This document shows, one piece after another, positions 18,010 through 26,984 of a stretch of DNA of 64,000 bases (position 1 is the stretch's first letter; every line of letters starts with the position of its first letter). The notes under the pieces were generated by a model. It was not told the DNA's origin, did not search any database, and saw only the letters and a list, made by a program, of their open reading frames with translations. Origin of the DNA: Caulochytrium protostelioides (taxonomy: Eukaryota > Chytridiomycota > Caulochytriomycetes > Caulochytriales > Caulochytriaceae); the NCBI GenBank assembly GCA_003615045.1, contig ML014112.1, forward strand, positions 124,001 through 188,000. The letters run 5' to 3'. The translations under genes and the position numbers were made by a program.

Positions 18010-19110
18010 TCAAACAGCAGAGGGGATCTTGCCGACGATACGCCACCGCGGGCGCCCTAGCAAGGACTCCCCGCGGCTGCTCGTCGCTGAAGTGAACTCA
18101 AAGCTGGTCGTGGATCCTGCCCGAGAAAGCGGTTTAGGAGAACGGGCAGGAGCAGGCTTTTGGCGAGCCTTAGACGCCGCCGTAGGCTGGGCATAGTTGC
18201 CTGAGGCCCGGTTGGGACCTTCACTGACCCGACGTCCCGCACGCACAGGAATCTTAGACTCACGCCCGACTTTTGCGTTCGCATCAACCGAAGTCCGTTT
18301 TGCAGATGGGGGGTTCGAATTGGGCCCCGAAGAGCCGACCGGAATCGAGCTCATGGATGTGGCTCGCGAAAATGAATTCGATGAGAAGTCAGAACGAGAC
18401 GGTGAAACATGGGGGGAGCCCTCCGAACTGGACATGACTTTCGAGGGCAGCTGGTTACGGATCCCGGCAGATCCCTCATATTGCTTTACATTCAGAGCCC
18501 GGTATGTACGTTTTTCTCCTTTCTTTTCAGCAGGCACAGGGATCTTTGAAAGGAATGAAGACCGAGAGCTATGCTTTACAGCGCCGCCAGAGTTTCGGTC
18601 CGCATTAGCCGGAGACTGTTCTGCAGATGTGGAGGCGGATTTTGACTCCGGATCGTGGGCAGAACTGCCCTCTACAGCGGAAGCATCCGGTAGGGCATCC
18701 GGCAAAATCGGCACTCCACCATGCGCATCATTCCGAGGGATGGGACCAGAGTTCACATTCGAATCTCCACGCTCCGTATTACCCATGCTGCCAAGGGGAT
18801 CCGTCTTTGCGTGATCAACAGGAGTCGGGTCCACGGGGATGACTGACACGGGCAGAACGTCGGGTGTAAAGTCCGAAAACGGTGGAAAATATGAAAACGC
18901 GTCATCATTCGGTGAACCAGAGATGGAGTCCACTGTGATCGCTGAGTCTTGAGTGGCGACTGAAGTCGATGCTGGCGATTGCTTCCTGGACCAAGAGAAG
19001 CTCTTGGGCCAAGAGAAGCCGGGCGTAGGAGCACACCGCCCCAAGTGAGCGATCAGGAGTGCCATGAGAAGCAGCTGCGTCAGCCGACGCGGCCATTGAA
19101 GGGCGGTCAT
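18010..19110 (-). CDS. Predicted secreted, Ser-rich disordered protein
   Basis: No family was recognised. The 366-residue protein starts at the first in-frame ATG (19110); the open frame extends to 19152 only through a TTG. The N-terminus (RRLTQLLLMALLIAHLGRC) is a clear signal peptide with a basic n-region, a Leu-rich core and a Cys/Ala cleavage site. The rest is rich in Ser, Pro, Asp and Lys without hydrophobic core segments. The first half is acidic; the C-terminal half is basic and Ser-rich and repeats an SKIPV motif (FLSKIPVPAEKK and ESKIPVRAGRR). A TATA-type element lies at 19427-19434, about 320 bp upstream. Codon third positions are less GC-biased than in the housekeeping genes. A secreted or effector-like role is inference from the signal peptide and the disordered body. 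Confidence 0.65.
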   Translation of the reverse strand: MTALQWPRRLTQLLLMALLIAHLGRCAPTPGFSWPKSFSWSRKQSPASTSVATQDSAITVDSISGSPNDDAFSYFPPFSDFTPDVLPVSVIPVDPTPVDHAKTDPLGSMGNTERGDSNVNSGPIPRNDAHGGVPILPDALPDASAVEGSSAHDPESKSASTSAEQSPANADRNSGGAVKHSSRSSFLSKIPVPAEKKGEKRTYRALNVKQYEGSAGIRNQLPSKVMSSSEGSPHVSPSRSDFSSNSFSRATSMSSIPVGSSGPNSNPPSAKRTSVDANAKVGRESKIPVRAGRRVSEGPNRASGNYAQPTAASKARQKPAPARSPKPLSRAGSTTSFEFTSATSSRGESLLGRPRWRIVGKIPSAV

Positions 19111-19426
19111 GGTCGGTGGCGGATGAGTGCGAGCGTCGACGTGTGCGACCAAGACGCTGATGCGCGAGATACGAGCCGGACGGCGGGCGCAATCTCAAAA
19201 TGACGGAAGAAGCGGGGAATACAGCGCTAGGAGCCCTGGACAACTAGAACGCACCGTGACCTGAGGACTTGGAGAACGGTGTGTCCGAACGGCGTGTCGG
19301 GGTTGTTGGCAGTAAGGGCCGACCCAGGCAGTGGATGCGGTGCAAAGCAACGAGACGCGCAGAGAACAGCCGACGCGGCGATGGCAGGGCCCCCGCCGTG
19401 ATGCCGACACCCCATCGCGCGACTCC

Positions 19427-19434
19427 TTTATATA
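19427..19434 (-). promoter_or_regulatory. Candidate TATA box of the secreted-protein gene
   Basis: On the minus strand this reads TATATAAA within CCTATATAAAGGAG, about 320 bp before the ATG at 19110. It stands out in the GC-rich surroundings and points toward the secreted-protein gene. Confidence 0.55.
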
Positions 19435-20399
19435 GGTGTCCGCCGCGACGGCCACTGAAGCGCGTGACGGGCCCCGGCCAATCCGTGCCTTGCCGCTCAC
19501 GGCCATGCTCCCACACGCTGCAGCCCATCGCGGACCCTATCGGCCCGGGGCGGATGTGGCTCGCATTTGGCATTGCAGTTCTACGTCAGCCTTCCAAGGA
19601 CCCTGAGGCGAGGAAGGCCTGATGCATGCCTTCGCGGCAATAAAATACTCTCGTTTGGTCATCGTCCGCAAAGAACCCCGTAAACACTTTATTTTACGTG
19701 CGGAGAGCGTTGATGGACGTGTTATCGTCCGTGCCGTCGGGAAAAAAAAAGGCGACCGACCGGGCTTTGCGAGGCTTTCCCGTGCTGCCATCTCGCGCGG
19801 AGGACTTGATGGCACAGATGGCCCGACGCGTCCGTTGCCGGGCGCGCCACATCCTCTTCAACGCGACCTCAACACGCCCCCTCCCCACTCACTCGGGGGA
19901 GGCCGCGCACGAGCTTCCCGCGCCAGATGCCGCCGGCCCGCTAAACGGGATGCGGTCGGACGGGCCGGCGTGACGAACCACCTAGTCGTTAGACGCCGCA
20001 CGAGATTGGTGTCGTTACGCACGTGATTCCATGCTATGTCATATCACACCATGCCATTCTGCACAATCGCCGTGCCATGCAGGCACCGTACCATGTCGTG
20101 CAGGCGCGTCATGCATAACCGAAGTCAGTAATCGGGGTGCCTGTCCGTACTGGTGGGCTGGCCGTAGACTCCGCGATGGGGTCGGTCGCTTTAGGACGGA
20201 GAGCGGCCTCCGAGCACGATTTGGACGGCCTCCAAACCAAGGATCGACCCATAAGCAGGCATCTTCGCCTGCGGCTGTGCATACTGCGAGTGTCAGAAAA
20301 TAGTTTTGTGTAACGAGCTTCTCGTGTATATAGGCCCTTCCTGGCACCTAACGCGCTCGCCATCCCCTCCGTGGAGCCCCCCAGGGTCCTCCACCGAGG
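19435..20399. other. Intergenic region, no supported gene
   Basis: Holds no open frame with recognisable features. CATGC/CCATG-rich short repeats lie at about 20030-20115, and a GTGTATATAGG element lies near 20325-20335. Confidence 0.5.
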
Positions 20400-20892
20400 C
20401 AGTAGCGCATTTAGCGCGTTTGGCTCAGTGCCGGATGAACGTGCCGATCTTGGTCTGCAACCTGGTTTGCTCCAAGTTGCGGCACAACGCCTCCAGTCTG
20501 GCGCGTAAGGTCAGACAACGTCGGATGTTCAACGCGGCATTGAGGTCGCGTTTCACAAACTTGCCGTTGTTGGTATCACACCACAGCAAACCTCGACTCA
20601 CGGTCCACTGGCGCCAGCGTTGCCCGAGTTTCAGGATGACATTCGTCTGGATATAGGCAGGACCCGGTTGACCGGCTCGGAGGGGCACCCGCCCGGGACG
20701 CGAGAGATCGGCGCGGCCCTCGGGTCCCAGGTTTTCACTTTGGTCAAGATCTCAGTCCTCTCGGCATGCACCAGAGTCGTCCGGAACTCGTCGACCAGGA
20801 TGGTGCGGAAACGCTGGGCGCACGCTTTGAACGCACAAGCTGTGGCGACAGAGATCTCGCCCTTGCTCCCAGGGGCAAGTGGTGCCCCCACC
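20400..20892 (-). mobile_element. Fanzor/TnpB-like nuclease relic, copy A (C-terminal part only)
   Basis: On the minus strand this copy reads SKGEISVATACAF, then FRTILVDEFRTTLVHAE (resembling the Fanzor block around the RuvC-II region with DEFRT), then RGLLWCDTNNGKFVKRDLN and AALNIRRC (the RuvC-III Asp motif RDxNAAxNI of the TnpB/Fanzor superfamily). It ends KIGTFIRH followed by a stop. The motif order matches the C-terminal third of these RNA-guided nucleases. The conserved pieces lie in different frames and the N-terminal two thirds are absent, so it cannot be an active enzyme. Only part of the usual zinc-ribbon cysteines remains. It is adjacent to and clearly homologous with copy B. Fanzor elements occur in many early-diverging fungi, where they accompany transposons. 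Confidence 0.72.
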
Positions 20893-21500
20893 GAGGCAGT
20901 CGCGCGTTTTGGTTCAGTGTCGGGTGAGCTTGCCGATCTTGGGCACCAGCGGCGCTTGCCAGGGACTGCAGCACAACGCTTTCGGTCTGACGGATATCGC
21001 CAGACAGTGTCGGATGTTCAACACGGCAATGAGGTCGCGGTTCACCAACTTGCCGTGGGTGGCATCACCCCACAGCAACCCTCGAACCACGGCCCCCTGG
21101 CGCCGGCGTTGACTGGGGTTCAGGACCCCATGCCTCTGGGCCTACCCGAGGTCCTGCGGACCGGGTGGACGGCCGTCGGCGCGGTTGAGGGAGCGCCCGT
21201 CCGGGATGCGCGAGAGATCGGCACGGCCGCCAGGCCCCGGGGTTTGCACCTTGGCCAGGATCTCATTCGTCTCGGCATGTACCTGGGTTGTCCGGAACTC
21301 GTCGACCAGGATGGCTCGAAACGCTGGTACGCGCGAGCGATTGGAACAGAGATCCCGCCCTGGCCGCCAGGAGCAAACTTGGTGCTCCCATAAGCGATCA
21401 CCACTTCAACGACCAGGGGCTCCATCTCCGTGGCCGCCCCCTTGGCGACGCGATTCAAGAACTGGGCAAAAACGCGCCGTTTGCCGATGTACAACCTCAG
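20893..21500 (-). mobile_element. Fanzor/TnpB-like nuclease relic, copy B (C-terminal part only)
   Basis: A diverged second copy, about 490-510 bp upstream in minus-strand order. It reads VVIAYGSTKFAPGGQGGISV at 21395-21340, the DEFRTT block near 21300 (in another frame), and RGLLWGDATHGKLVNRDLI with AVLNIRHC near 21060. It ends with KIGKLTRH and a stop at about 20925. It extends further N-terminally than copy A (MYIGKRRVFAQFLNRVAKG). The sequence after the stop codon is also shared with copy A (CACTGA.CCAAA.CGCG, then CTGCCTCGGTGG), so the duplication unit included flanking DNA. The Asn-Ala of the RDLNAA motif has changed to Ile-Ala, as expected for a decayed copy. Confidence 0.7.
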
Positions 21501-21663
21501 GCGCTGGCGTGGCTTCGATTAAAATACCGGGCCTTCCTGGATAGATCGATGGGGCCCTTCGAGCGCCCAGCGATATCGATTGGGCTGAGAGGCAGGCTAG
21601 CTTCGGCGTATCGCTCACTGATGTGACCGATCGCTCTTACGACTGATTCGAGTTCTCTTGGGG

Positions 21664-22470
21664 TTAGGCAGATTTGGGTTGCAGATTTGGGGGGTCTGGC
21701 GTGGACTCCCGAGCAGGAATCGTGAAGTACTCCACTTCGTCATTAAAATGCACTTGTTTCGACTTTGTCGTCCCTGATTGGCGGGCCTGGAGTAACGCAA
21801 TTCTCTTATCGAGCCAGTGGCGTCGTCGGTCAAACATTTCTAGGGTCCAACCGTCGTACTCGGGGTCGTTCTCCTCGTCCGTGGAGAAATCATCCTCTGA
21901 CAAGGACGATTCGTCCTCAAAGTTTACCCTGTCGTGTTCCTCAGCCGGGACCTGTTGCGTCGTCAGCACCTTGGGACGCTTGTGTTTGTAATCGGTTTCA
22001 TCAGCGTCGACAGCGGCGGGGGAGGCGTCGCGCTCTCGTTTCCTGTTTTGACTGGGCATGCCAACGCGGCCGGCATCGGGCCCACGGAGACTCGTTGGCT
22101 GCGCGACGATAGGCTGGACGCTGGGGCTGGGGCGGTCGGCATCGGTCTCGCCTCCCCGTTCTGGTGCTGATGGTCCATCAAGGACTTGCGAGGATGCCGG
22201 ATCCCACCCAGGCCGTATGGGGATACTGGCTTCAGCAAACTCACCGGTGCTCATGGGATGAGTGTGGGTGGTGAAGGGGCCGCGCCTGGGGCCATGTGGA
22301 TCCCGCGGGGGTTCCGGTGGCGAGGCCGCCCCGAAGGGATGCAGCAACGTAGGCTCGCTGACGTGAAGCACTGGTTCTGCGGTCACGCTGGGCACCGGGA
22401 ATCGCCCCACAGTCAGAGAGGCCATCACCAGCAGCATCGCGCGCAGGCGCAGCAGCCGAAGCAGCGTCAT
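21664..22470 (-). CDS. Predicted secreted or ER-anchored protein with NLS-like and PP1-docking-like motifs
   Basis: No family was recognised. The 268-residue protein starts at the first in-frame ATG (22470); the frame runs to 22503 only through a TTG. Residues 1-31 (RLLRLRAMLLVMASLTVG) form a signal peptide or hydrophobic anchor. A Pro/Ser-rich disordered body follows. It contains two basic clusters, NRKRERD (about 142-148) and KHKRPKV (162-168), resembling a bipartite nuclear localisation signal, then an acidic stretch (DESSLSEDDFSTDEENDPEY). The C-terminus contains KQVHFNDEVEYFTIP (about 238-252), which fits the RVxF-type PP1 docking motif followed by a hydrophobic pair, as in the PPP1R15/GADD34 group. 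It lies next to the Fanzor relics in the lower-GC stretch. An effector role or a PP1 regulator role are both possible. Confidence 0.6.
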   Translation of the reverse strand: MTLLRLLRLRAMLLVMASLTVGRFPVPSVTAEPVLHVSEPTLLHPFGAASPPEPPRDPHGPRRGPFTTHTHPMSTGEFAEASIPIRPGWDPASSQVLDGPSAPERGGETDADRPSPSVQPIVAQPTSLRGPDAGRVGMPSQNRKRERDASPAAVDADETDYKHKRPKVLTTQQVPAEEHDRVNFEDESSLSEDDFSTDEENDPEYDGWTLEMFDRRRHWLDKRIALLQARQSGTTKSKQVHFNDEVEYFTIPARESTPDPPNLQPKSA

Positions 22471-22503
22471 GATATCGTACAGCGCAGGGAGGGAGCACGG
22501 CAA

Positions 22504-24075
22504 TGACGAGGGCGGCGGCGTAAACCAGGCGGCAGATGATGCGGGGATGCCGAGATGATCTAGCGAGTGACTCCTAAGACGCGCCTAGCGAAGAACGGGG
22601 CCTGGAGATGCGGGCCGCGGAGTGCGTGCGGTTCGAGTCGTCCTCACGGTATCGGAATCCGATGAGCGATGTCAGTGTGGTGACCACCACTCATAGCGTC
22701 ATGGCATCACCCCTTTCAAAACCCCATCGCCATCGACGAGACGCACGGCAGCCGACGGTCGTCAGCAAGAGTGGCAGTGTTCGCCAGCCCCCTTGTGCCT
22801 TGCGATCTTCGCGATCTTCTCCGCCGAGGGCGGCCACGGGTTTGCCGCATGGTCGTTCTCCTTGGCCACAGAGAGCTATGATTTGTCGGGGCTTGCCAGA
22901 AAAGGCCGAGGACGGCGCTGTACGCCTTTCCGGGGCCGGGCAAAGGTGGCCGGCGCTATTTGTTTTTCTGAAGTCCCCAGATGAGAACCTCCGACCAGGG
23001 AAGCCGCGACATTCCGGCCGGTGGGCGGGCTGTCCCGCCATTTAAGCCTTCCGATGGTTCCGAACCCCAGCTTCTTGAGCTGCGCCAGGCATCGACAGTG
23101 ATTCAGCACGTGGCGAGGTCGGCCTCGCTTTGCCGGGCTCCTGGGCCACCGGCACGCGCCCCCCACCATCGAGGCACGGGGGTCGTGGCATGGCCATGAT
23201 GGCCTGCGATCGGCGAGGTTTCCATCCGTCGCGGCAGCTGGGAGTGGGCCGAGGTCGGCGTGAGCGGGCGAGGGTGCCACTGGGATGCCGGCCGTCATCA
23301 TGCAGACTAAGCTGGGTCGGTCGGTCGTTCATGCGCCGACGCCTGCGGTTTGCATGATTGCATGATGAACTTCAGAGCGAGTGTTCTGCCGAGCGAACCC
23401 ATTCATTTTGCAGCATGACTCAGGGCCGAGGGGGCGGTGTCCAGCGGAGTGTTCACGTAGTCCCCTTGGGCTCTCGCCACGGAACGGGACCCGTGCAAAG
23501 GTGCGACTTTCCGAGGTTTGGCGGGAGCAGAGTTGTCCAGGCGTATTCATCCATCGAAGCCTCGTCAGCTTCGGTGCCCATCTAGAGCAGTCTAGGGTCG
23601 CTTCTCTCGTCGTGCTTGCGAGGTCTGATTCCCATCATCGCCTGGCTGCCACCGGTGCCGCGTGTATTGTCTTGACCTTTGCGGTGGTCCTCCCCCTTCC
23701 CTTTTCCTTCTGTCTAAGACTCTGGCGGTGCCGCGGTGGCTTGCGATGCGACGACCCCAGCGGGAGGGGTCGGAGAGGCACGGCCAACGCCGTCTTTCGG
23801 AGCCTTTGGGATCTTCCCCCAACGCGGCGGTCATGTGGCAAAGAGACGTCTGAACTGGCGCTACCGTTGGGATCATAGACGCATCAGTATTGGCATTGGC
23901 ATTGGCATTGGCATTGGCATTGGCATTGGCATTGGCATTGGCATTGGCATTGGCATTGGTATCAGCATCAGCATCGGCATCGGCGGCATTGGCATCGGCG
24001 GGGACCTCTGCCTTGCACAACGTCAACGTGGCCAGGCGGCTCCTCTCACGCGCACGGCGGCGGCCACCCGGTGCG
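22504..24075. other. Intergenic region, no supported gene
   Basis: No frame has a convincing domain. A (GGCATT)n microsatellite lies near its right end (23888-23960), next to further GCATCGGCATC repeats. Open frames continuing into the next gene from 23736 or 23890 use this repeat and non-ATG starts. Confidence 0.5.
23888..23960. repeat. (GGCATT)n hexanucleotide microsatellite, about 12 copies
   Basis: An uninterrupted run of GGCATT, followed by imperfect GGTATCAGCATC/GGCATC units up to about 24000. It lies just upstream of the DEAD-box-like gene. Translated it would give a run of Ala-Leu, which reads as noncoding leader. Confidence 0.9.
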
Positions 24076-26070
24076 ATGGCTCCCACGATGGGGAACACCG
24101 TCCTCGCGGCCGCCGACGTCGCGGCCGCCCGTCACGCCCGCACCGCCCTGCCGCGGCGGCGCGACCGGCCTTTCGCCGGACCGCCGCGCCTTCCCCGCGC
24201 TGTCGACGGCCCTGCTGCGGCATTCGTAGCACGCTCCTCGCCGGGGCGGGCGTCCGGATGGCCCGCGGCGCGGCCGATGGCGTTGACGACGGCGCCGTTC
24301 TCGACGACGAGACCCTCCGCGTCGGCGGCGGTCGGCACCCGGGCGTGGCCCGATCGTCCCGCCGTGCCGTGGGCGGCGATGCCGCTGCATCCCGCGCTGG
24401 CGGCGCGGCTCGGCCAGGCCGGCCTCGTCACGGCGAACCCGCTGCAGCAGGAGCTCCACCGTGTGCTCAGTGCGCAAGGCCGCGACGCGGTGGTCGTGGC
24501 GCCCGCGGGCTCGGGCCAGACAACCGGCGCGCTCGTGGCCATGCTGGACGCCGCCCTCCGCCGCCGCGACGGCGCGGTGCCCCGCCACCACCACCGCCGG
24601 GCTGCTATCGCCGCCGCCGCCGCCGCCGCCGCGCGGGCGCCCGTCACCGACGCCACGTGCCTGCCCTTCTCGCCGCGCGTGCTGTTGCTCGTCCCGTCGT
24701 ATGCGGCCGCGTGGCCCTGGGAGTCCCGGCTCGACGCGCTCGGCGTGTCCCATGCGCGCATCGACCAGACGGCGCAGTGGCGCGGGCCGCCGCCGACGGT
24801 GCTCGTCGTGGCGCTCGTGCATCTTGTGGGGCTCACCATGACGCAGCGGCAGCGGTCGCGCGTCGCGGTGGCGCGGCGGCCGCTCCCGGCCGTCCTGACC
24901 CACAATACCGTCGGCCTCATGGTCGTCGATGCGGACGCGACGCTTGCGTCGGACGACGCCGTCGCCGCGCTCCGCGCGATCAACCCGAAGCACCGGCTCG
25001 TCGCCGCGCACCTGAACACGCTCCTGCCGGGGCTCCGGTCGGCGCCGTCGAGCCGGACGGCGGCGGAGGCCCTGGTGCCGTGGGCGCCGACGCTGATTGC
25101 GCCGCGCGCACACCTGGCGAGCTCGCGTCCCGCGCGCTGGATCACCGCGGCCTTGGTGCCGGCGGCGTCGGCGACGACGGCGACGGCAGCCGCGGTCGAC
25201 GCCGTGGTGACCGTCGTGCGCCATCGGTGGGCCACGTCTCGGGGCGGCTGCGCGCCGCTGCGCGTGGTGTGTATCGCGCGCGACGCGCATCCGGCGCTCG
25301 GCGCCGTCGCTGACGCCCTTCGTGGGCTCCGGCTGCCTGCGCGGCGCCTCGGACGGCCGGCGTCGGATGCAGCTGACGCGACCGACGCCACCGACGTGAC
25401 GCCGTCGGTCTGGATGGTGCGGCCGGACGCCGTGGACGCTGGACGTGCGGCGCGCGACGCCTTTGGGGCGGCGCCCGCGCCGACGGCGTCCCACGGCGCC
25501 GTCCACGGGCTCGTGCTGTCGGACGCGGCCGCCGCGTGGCTGCCGCTGGACGGCCGCGTCGACCTCGTCGTCCACCTCGACGCGGCGCCCGACGTGCGCA
25601 CGCTCGTGGCGCGGAGTGCGCTCGCTGCGGCGGCGTCGTCCGGCGTGCCGGATCTGGCGCCGGCGCCGGCGGAGCTCCCGGCCGGGGGCGGCCGCCGCGA
25701 CAGCGACGACGCGGGCCCCACGCACGTGGCGCTCGTGCCCGACGGCGACGACGCGCAGGTGCTGCGGAGCCATGTGTGGGCGCGCGTGGCGGCCGAGAGC
25801 GCCGCCTGGCGCCCGTCGCCGCCGCCGTCGCCGCCGCCGCGCGTCGAGGACCGGCTCATCTCGCGGCTGCTGCTGATGCCGCCGGACGCGTGGGCGCCCT
25901 TCGCGGCGCAGGACACGGTCGTCCTGCGCCGCCGCAAACGCGCGTTGCGCCGATTGGCGGGCCTCGCGGGACCCGACACGGACGTCCGCGCCACGACGGG
26001 CGACCCCGTGGCCCTCCCGCTGCCGCGGCCTGCGACGCTGGCCGACCAGTGGCCGCTGTGGCCGGCTTGA
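24076..26070 (+). CDS. DEAD-box-like protein with degenerate ATPase motifs (candidate pseudohelicase)
   Basis: The 664-residue protein is read from the ATG at 24076; the open frame continues upstream through the hexanucleotide repeat. The N-terminus is Ala/Arg-rich with few acids, compatible with a mitochondrial targeting sequence. A DEAD-box layout is recognisable: a Q-motif-like GLVTANPLQQ (about 116-125); a Walker A position GRDAVVVAPAGSGQT in which the essential Lys is Gln; a motif Ia-like VLLLVPSYAAAW; LMVVDADATL (about 281-290) where DEAD is expected; and C-terminal motif V-like VHGLVLSDAAAAWL followed by VDLVVHLDAAPDVRTL. Motif VI (HRxGRxxR) is not evident. The lost Lys, Glu and Arg residues predict no ATPase activity. 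Long Ala and His/Arg insertions interrupt the fold. It could be a scaffold derived from a mitochondrial ribosome-assembly helicase such as MRH4/DDX28, which is inference. Confidence 0.6.
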   Translation: MAPTMGNTVLAAADVAAARHARTALPRRRDRPFAGPPRLPRAVDGPAAAFVARSSPGRASGWPAARPMALTTAPFSTTRPSASAAVGTRAWPDRPAVPWAAMPLHPALAARLGQAGLVTANPLQQELHRVLSAQGRDAVVVAPAGSGQTTGALVAMLDAALRRRDGAVPRHHHRRAAIAAAAAAAARAPVTDATCLPFSPRVLLLVPSYAAAWPWESRLDALGVSHARIDQTAQWRGPPPTVLVVALVHLVGLTMTQRQRSRVAVARRPLPAVLTHNTVGLMVVDADATLASDDAVAALRAINPKHRLVAAHLNTLLPGLRSAPSSRTAAEALVPWAPTLIAPRAHLASSRPARWITAALVPAASATTATAAAVDAVVTVVRHRWATSRGGCAPLRVVCIARDAHPALGAVADALRGLRLPARRLGRPASDAADATDATDVTPSVWMVRPDAVDAGRAARDAFGAAPAPTASHGAVHGLVLSDAAAAWLPLDGRVDLVVHLDAAPDVRTLVARSALAAAASSGVPDLAPAPAELPAGGGRRDSDDAGPTHVALVPDGDDAQVLRSHVWARVAAESAAWRPSPPPSPPPRVEDRLISRLLLMPPDAWAPFAAQDTVVLRRRKRALRRLAGLAGPDTDVRATTGDPVALPLPRPATLADQWPLWPA

Positions 26071-26984
26071 AGGCCGCCAGGCGCCGCGGGCAGCATGGTG
26101 CGGCCGCGCGGCGGCGGCGGCCCTGGTCCTCCTCGCGCGCGCCGGTCCGGCGCCGTCCGCTTGCCGCGGCGAATCATCGGGACCAGCCGCGCCGCCCGCG
26201 TGGGCGGTCTCTGAATATGCATGCTGTCGATGCCCTCTTGTCGATGCCCTCTTGTCGATGCCCTCTTGTAGATACACCTCCTCGAAAGATCGCTGCTGTC
26301 GATCGCAGCCCCGTTTCATCGAGGCCCTGGCGGGATCCTGGGCCGTGGACCCACGGCGTGCTGGGCGCGGCGCCGCCTGGCTGGAGCCGCCGCGACGGTG
26401 CGTGGCGTGCCGAGACCCTGGCCGGAAGGTGGCGGCACCGGCTGGCGGGCGTCGGGCGCTGCCGGGCGTCGGTGGGCGGGCGCGCGGCCCGCGGAGGCCA
26501 CGCCATGCGCGACGCCGCCATTGGCCGCTCACGCGCCGTCGTGGCCGCGACGCGCGATCCGCCGCGCGTACGGCCGTCACGGACCGTCCGCCGTGCGCGC
26601 GTGCGGCGACGGCGTCTCGCGGACGGCGGCGGCGGCGGCGGCGGCTTAAAAGGGCGTGTTGAGATCGCCGGTCGCCCCGCCGCCGTGCGCGCCGGCCATA
26701 CGATGCGGCGTGGACGCCGCCGACGAGTGCATCCCAACCCGCGGCCGGCGGCATCGCGACGGCCGCTCCGACGGATCCCTGCGCCGACCCGCACGTGGCA
26801 TGGGCTCCTCCTGCCGTCTGTTCCGCTGCGGCCCGTCCCAGGACCGACTGTCCAGCCTCACCTCGCATCGGCCGACGGGATCGCCGATCCGCACGCGCTG
26901 ACCGCAGCGGTCTGCTCCCGCGTCCGTGCCCGTCGCCCGTCGCCCGTCGCGGCTGCGTCTGGCCCCGTTCGTCCCGCGTCCACG
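26071..26984 (+). other. Intergenic/5' leader upstream of the GBF1-homeodomain gene
   Basis: The frame of the next gene stays open back to 25536, overlapping the DEAD-like gene in another frame, but this part is Arg/Ala/Pro-rich with no domain. The first well-placed start is the ATG at 26985. A 14-bp tandem repeat lies at 26226-26276. Confidence 0.5.
26226..26276. repeat. 14-bp tandem repeat (TCGATGCCCTCTTG), three copies plus a variant
   Basis: Perfect copies of TCGATGCCCTCTTG are followed by a variant ending TTGTAGATAC. The repeat lies in the leader of the GBF1-homeodomain gene. Confidence 0.85.

Noticed and set aside
22615-22660. tRNA T-arm-like GGTTCGAGTC
   Set aside because: The surrounding bases do not pair into a T stem or acceptor stem; no anticodon arm was found.
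23736-25313. 525-residue plus-strand Arg-rich frame
   Set aside because: It overlaps the DEAD-like gene in another frame and shows only biased composition.
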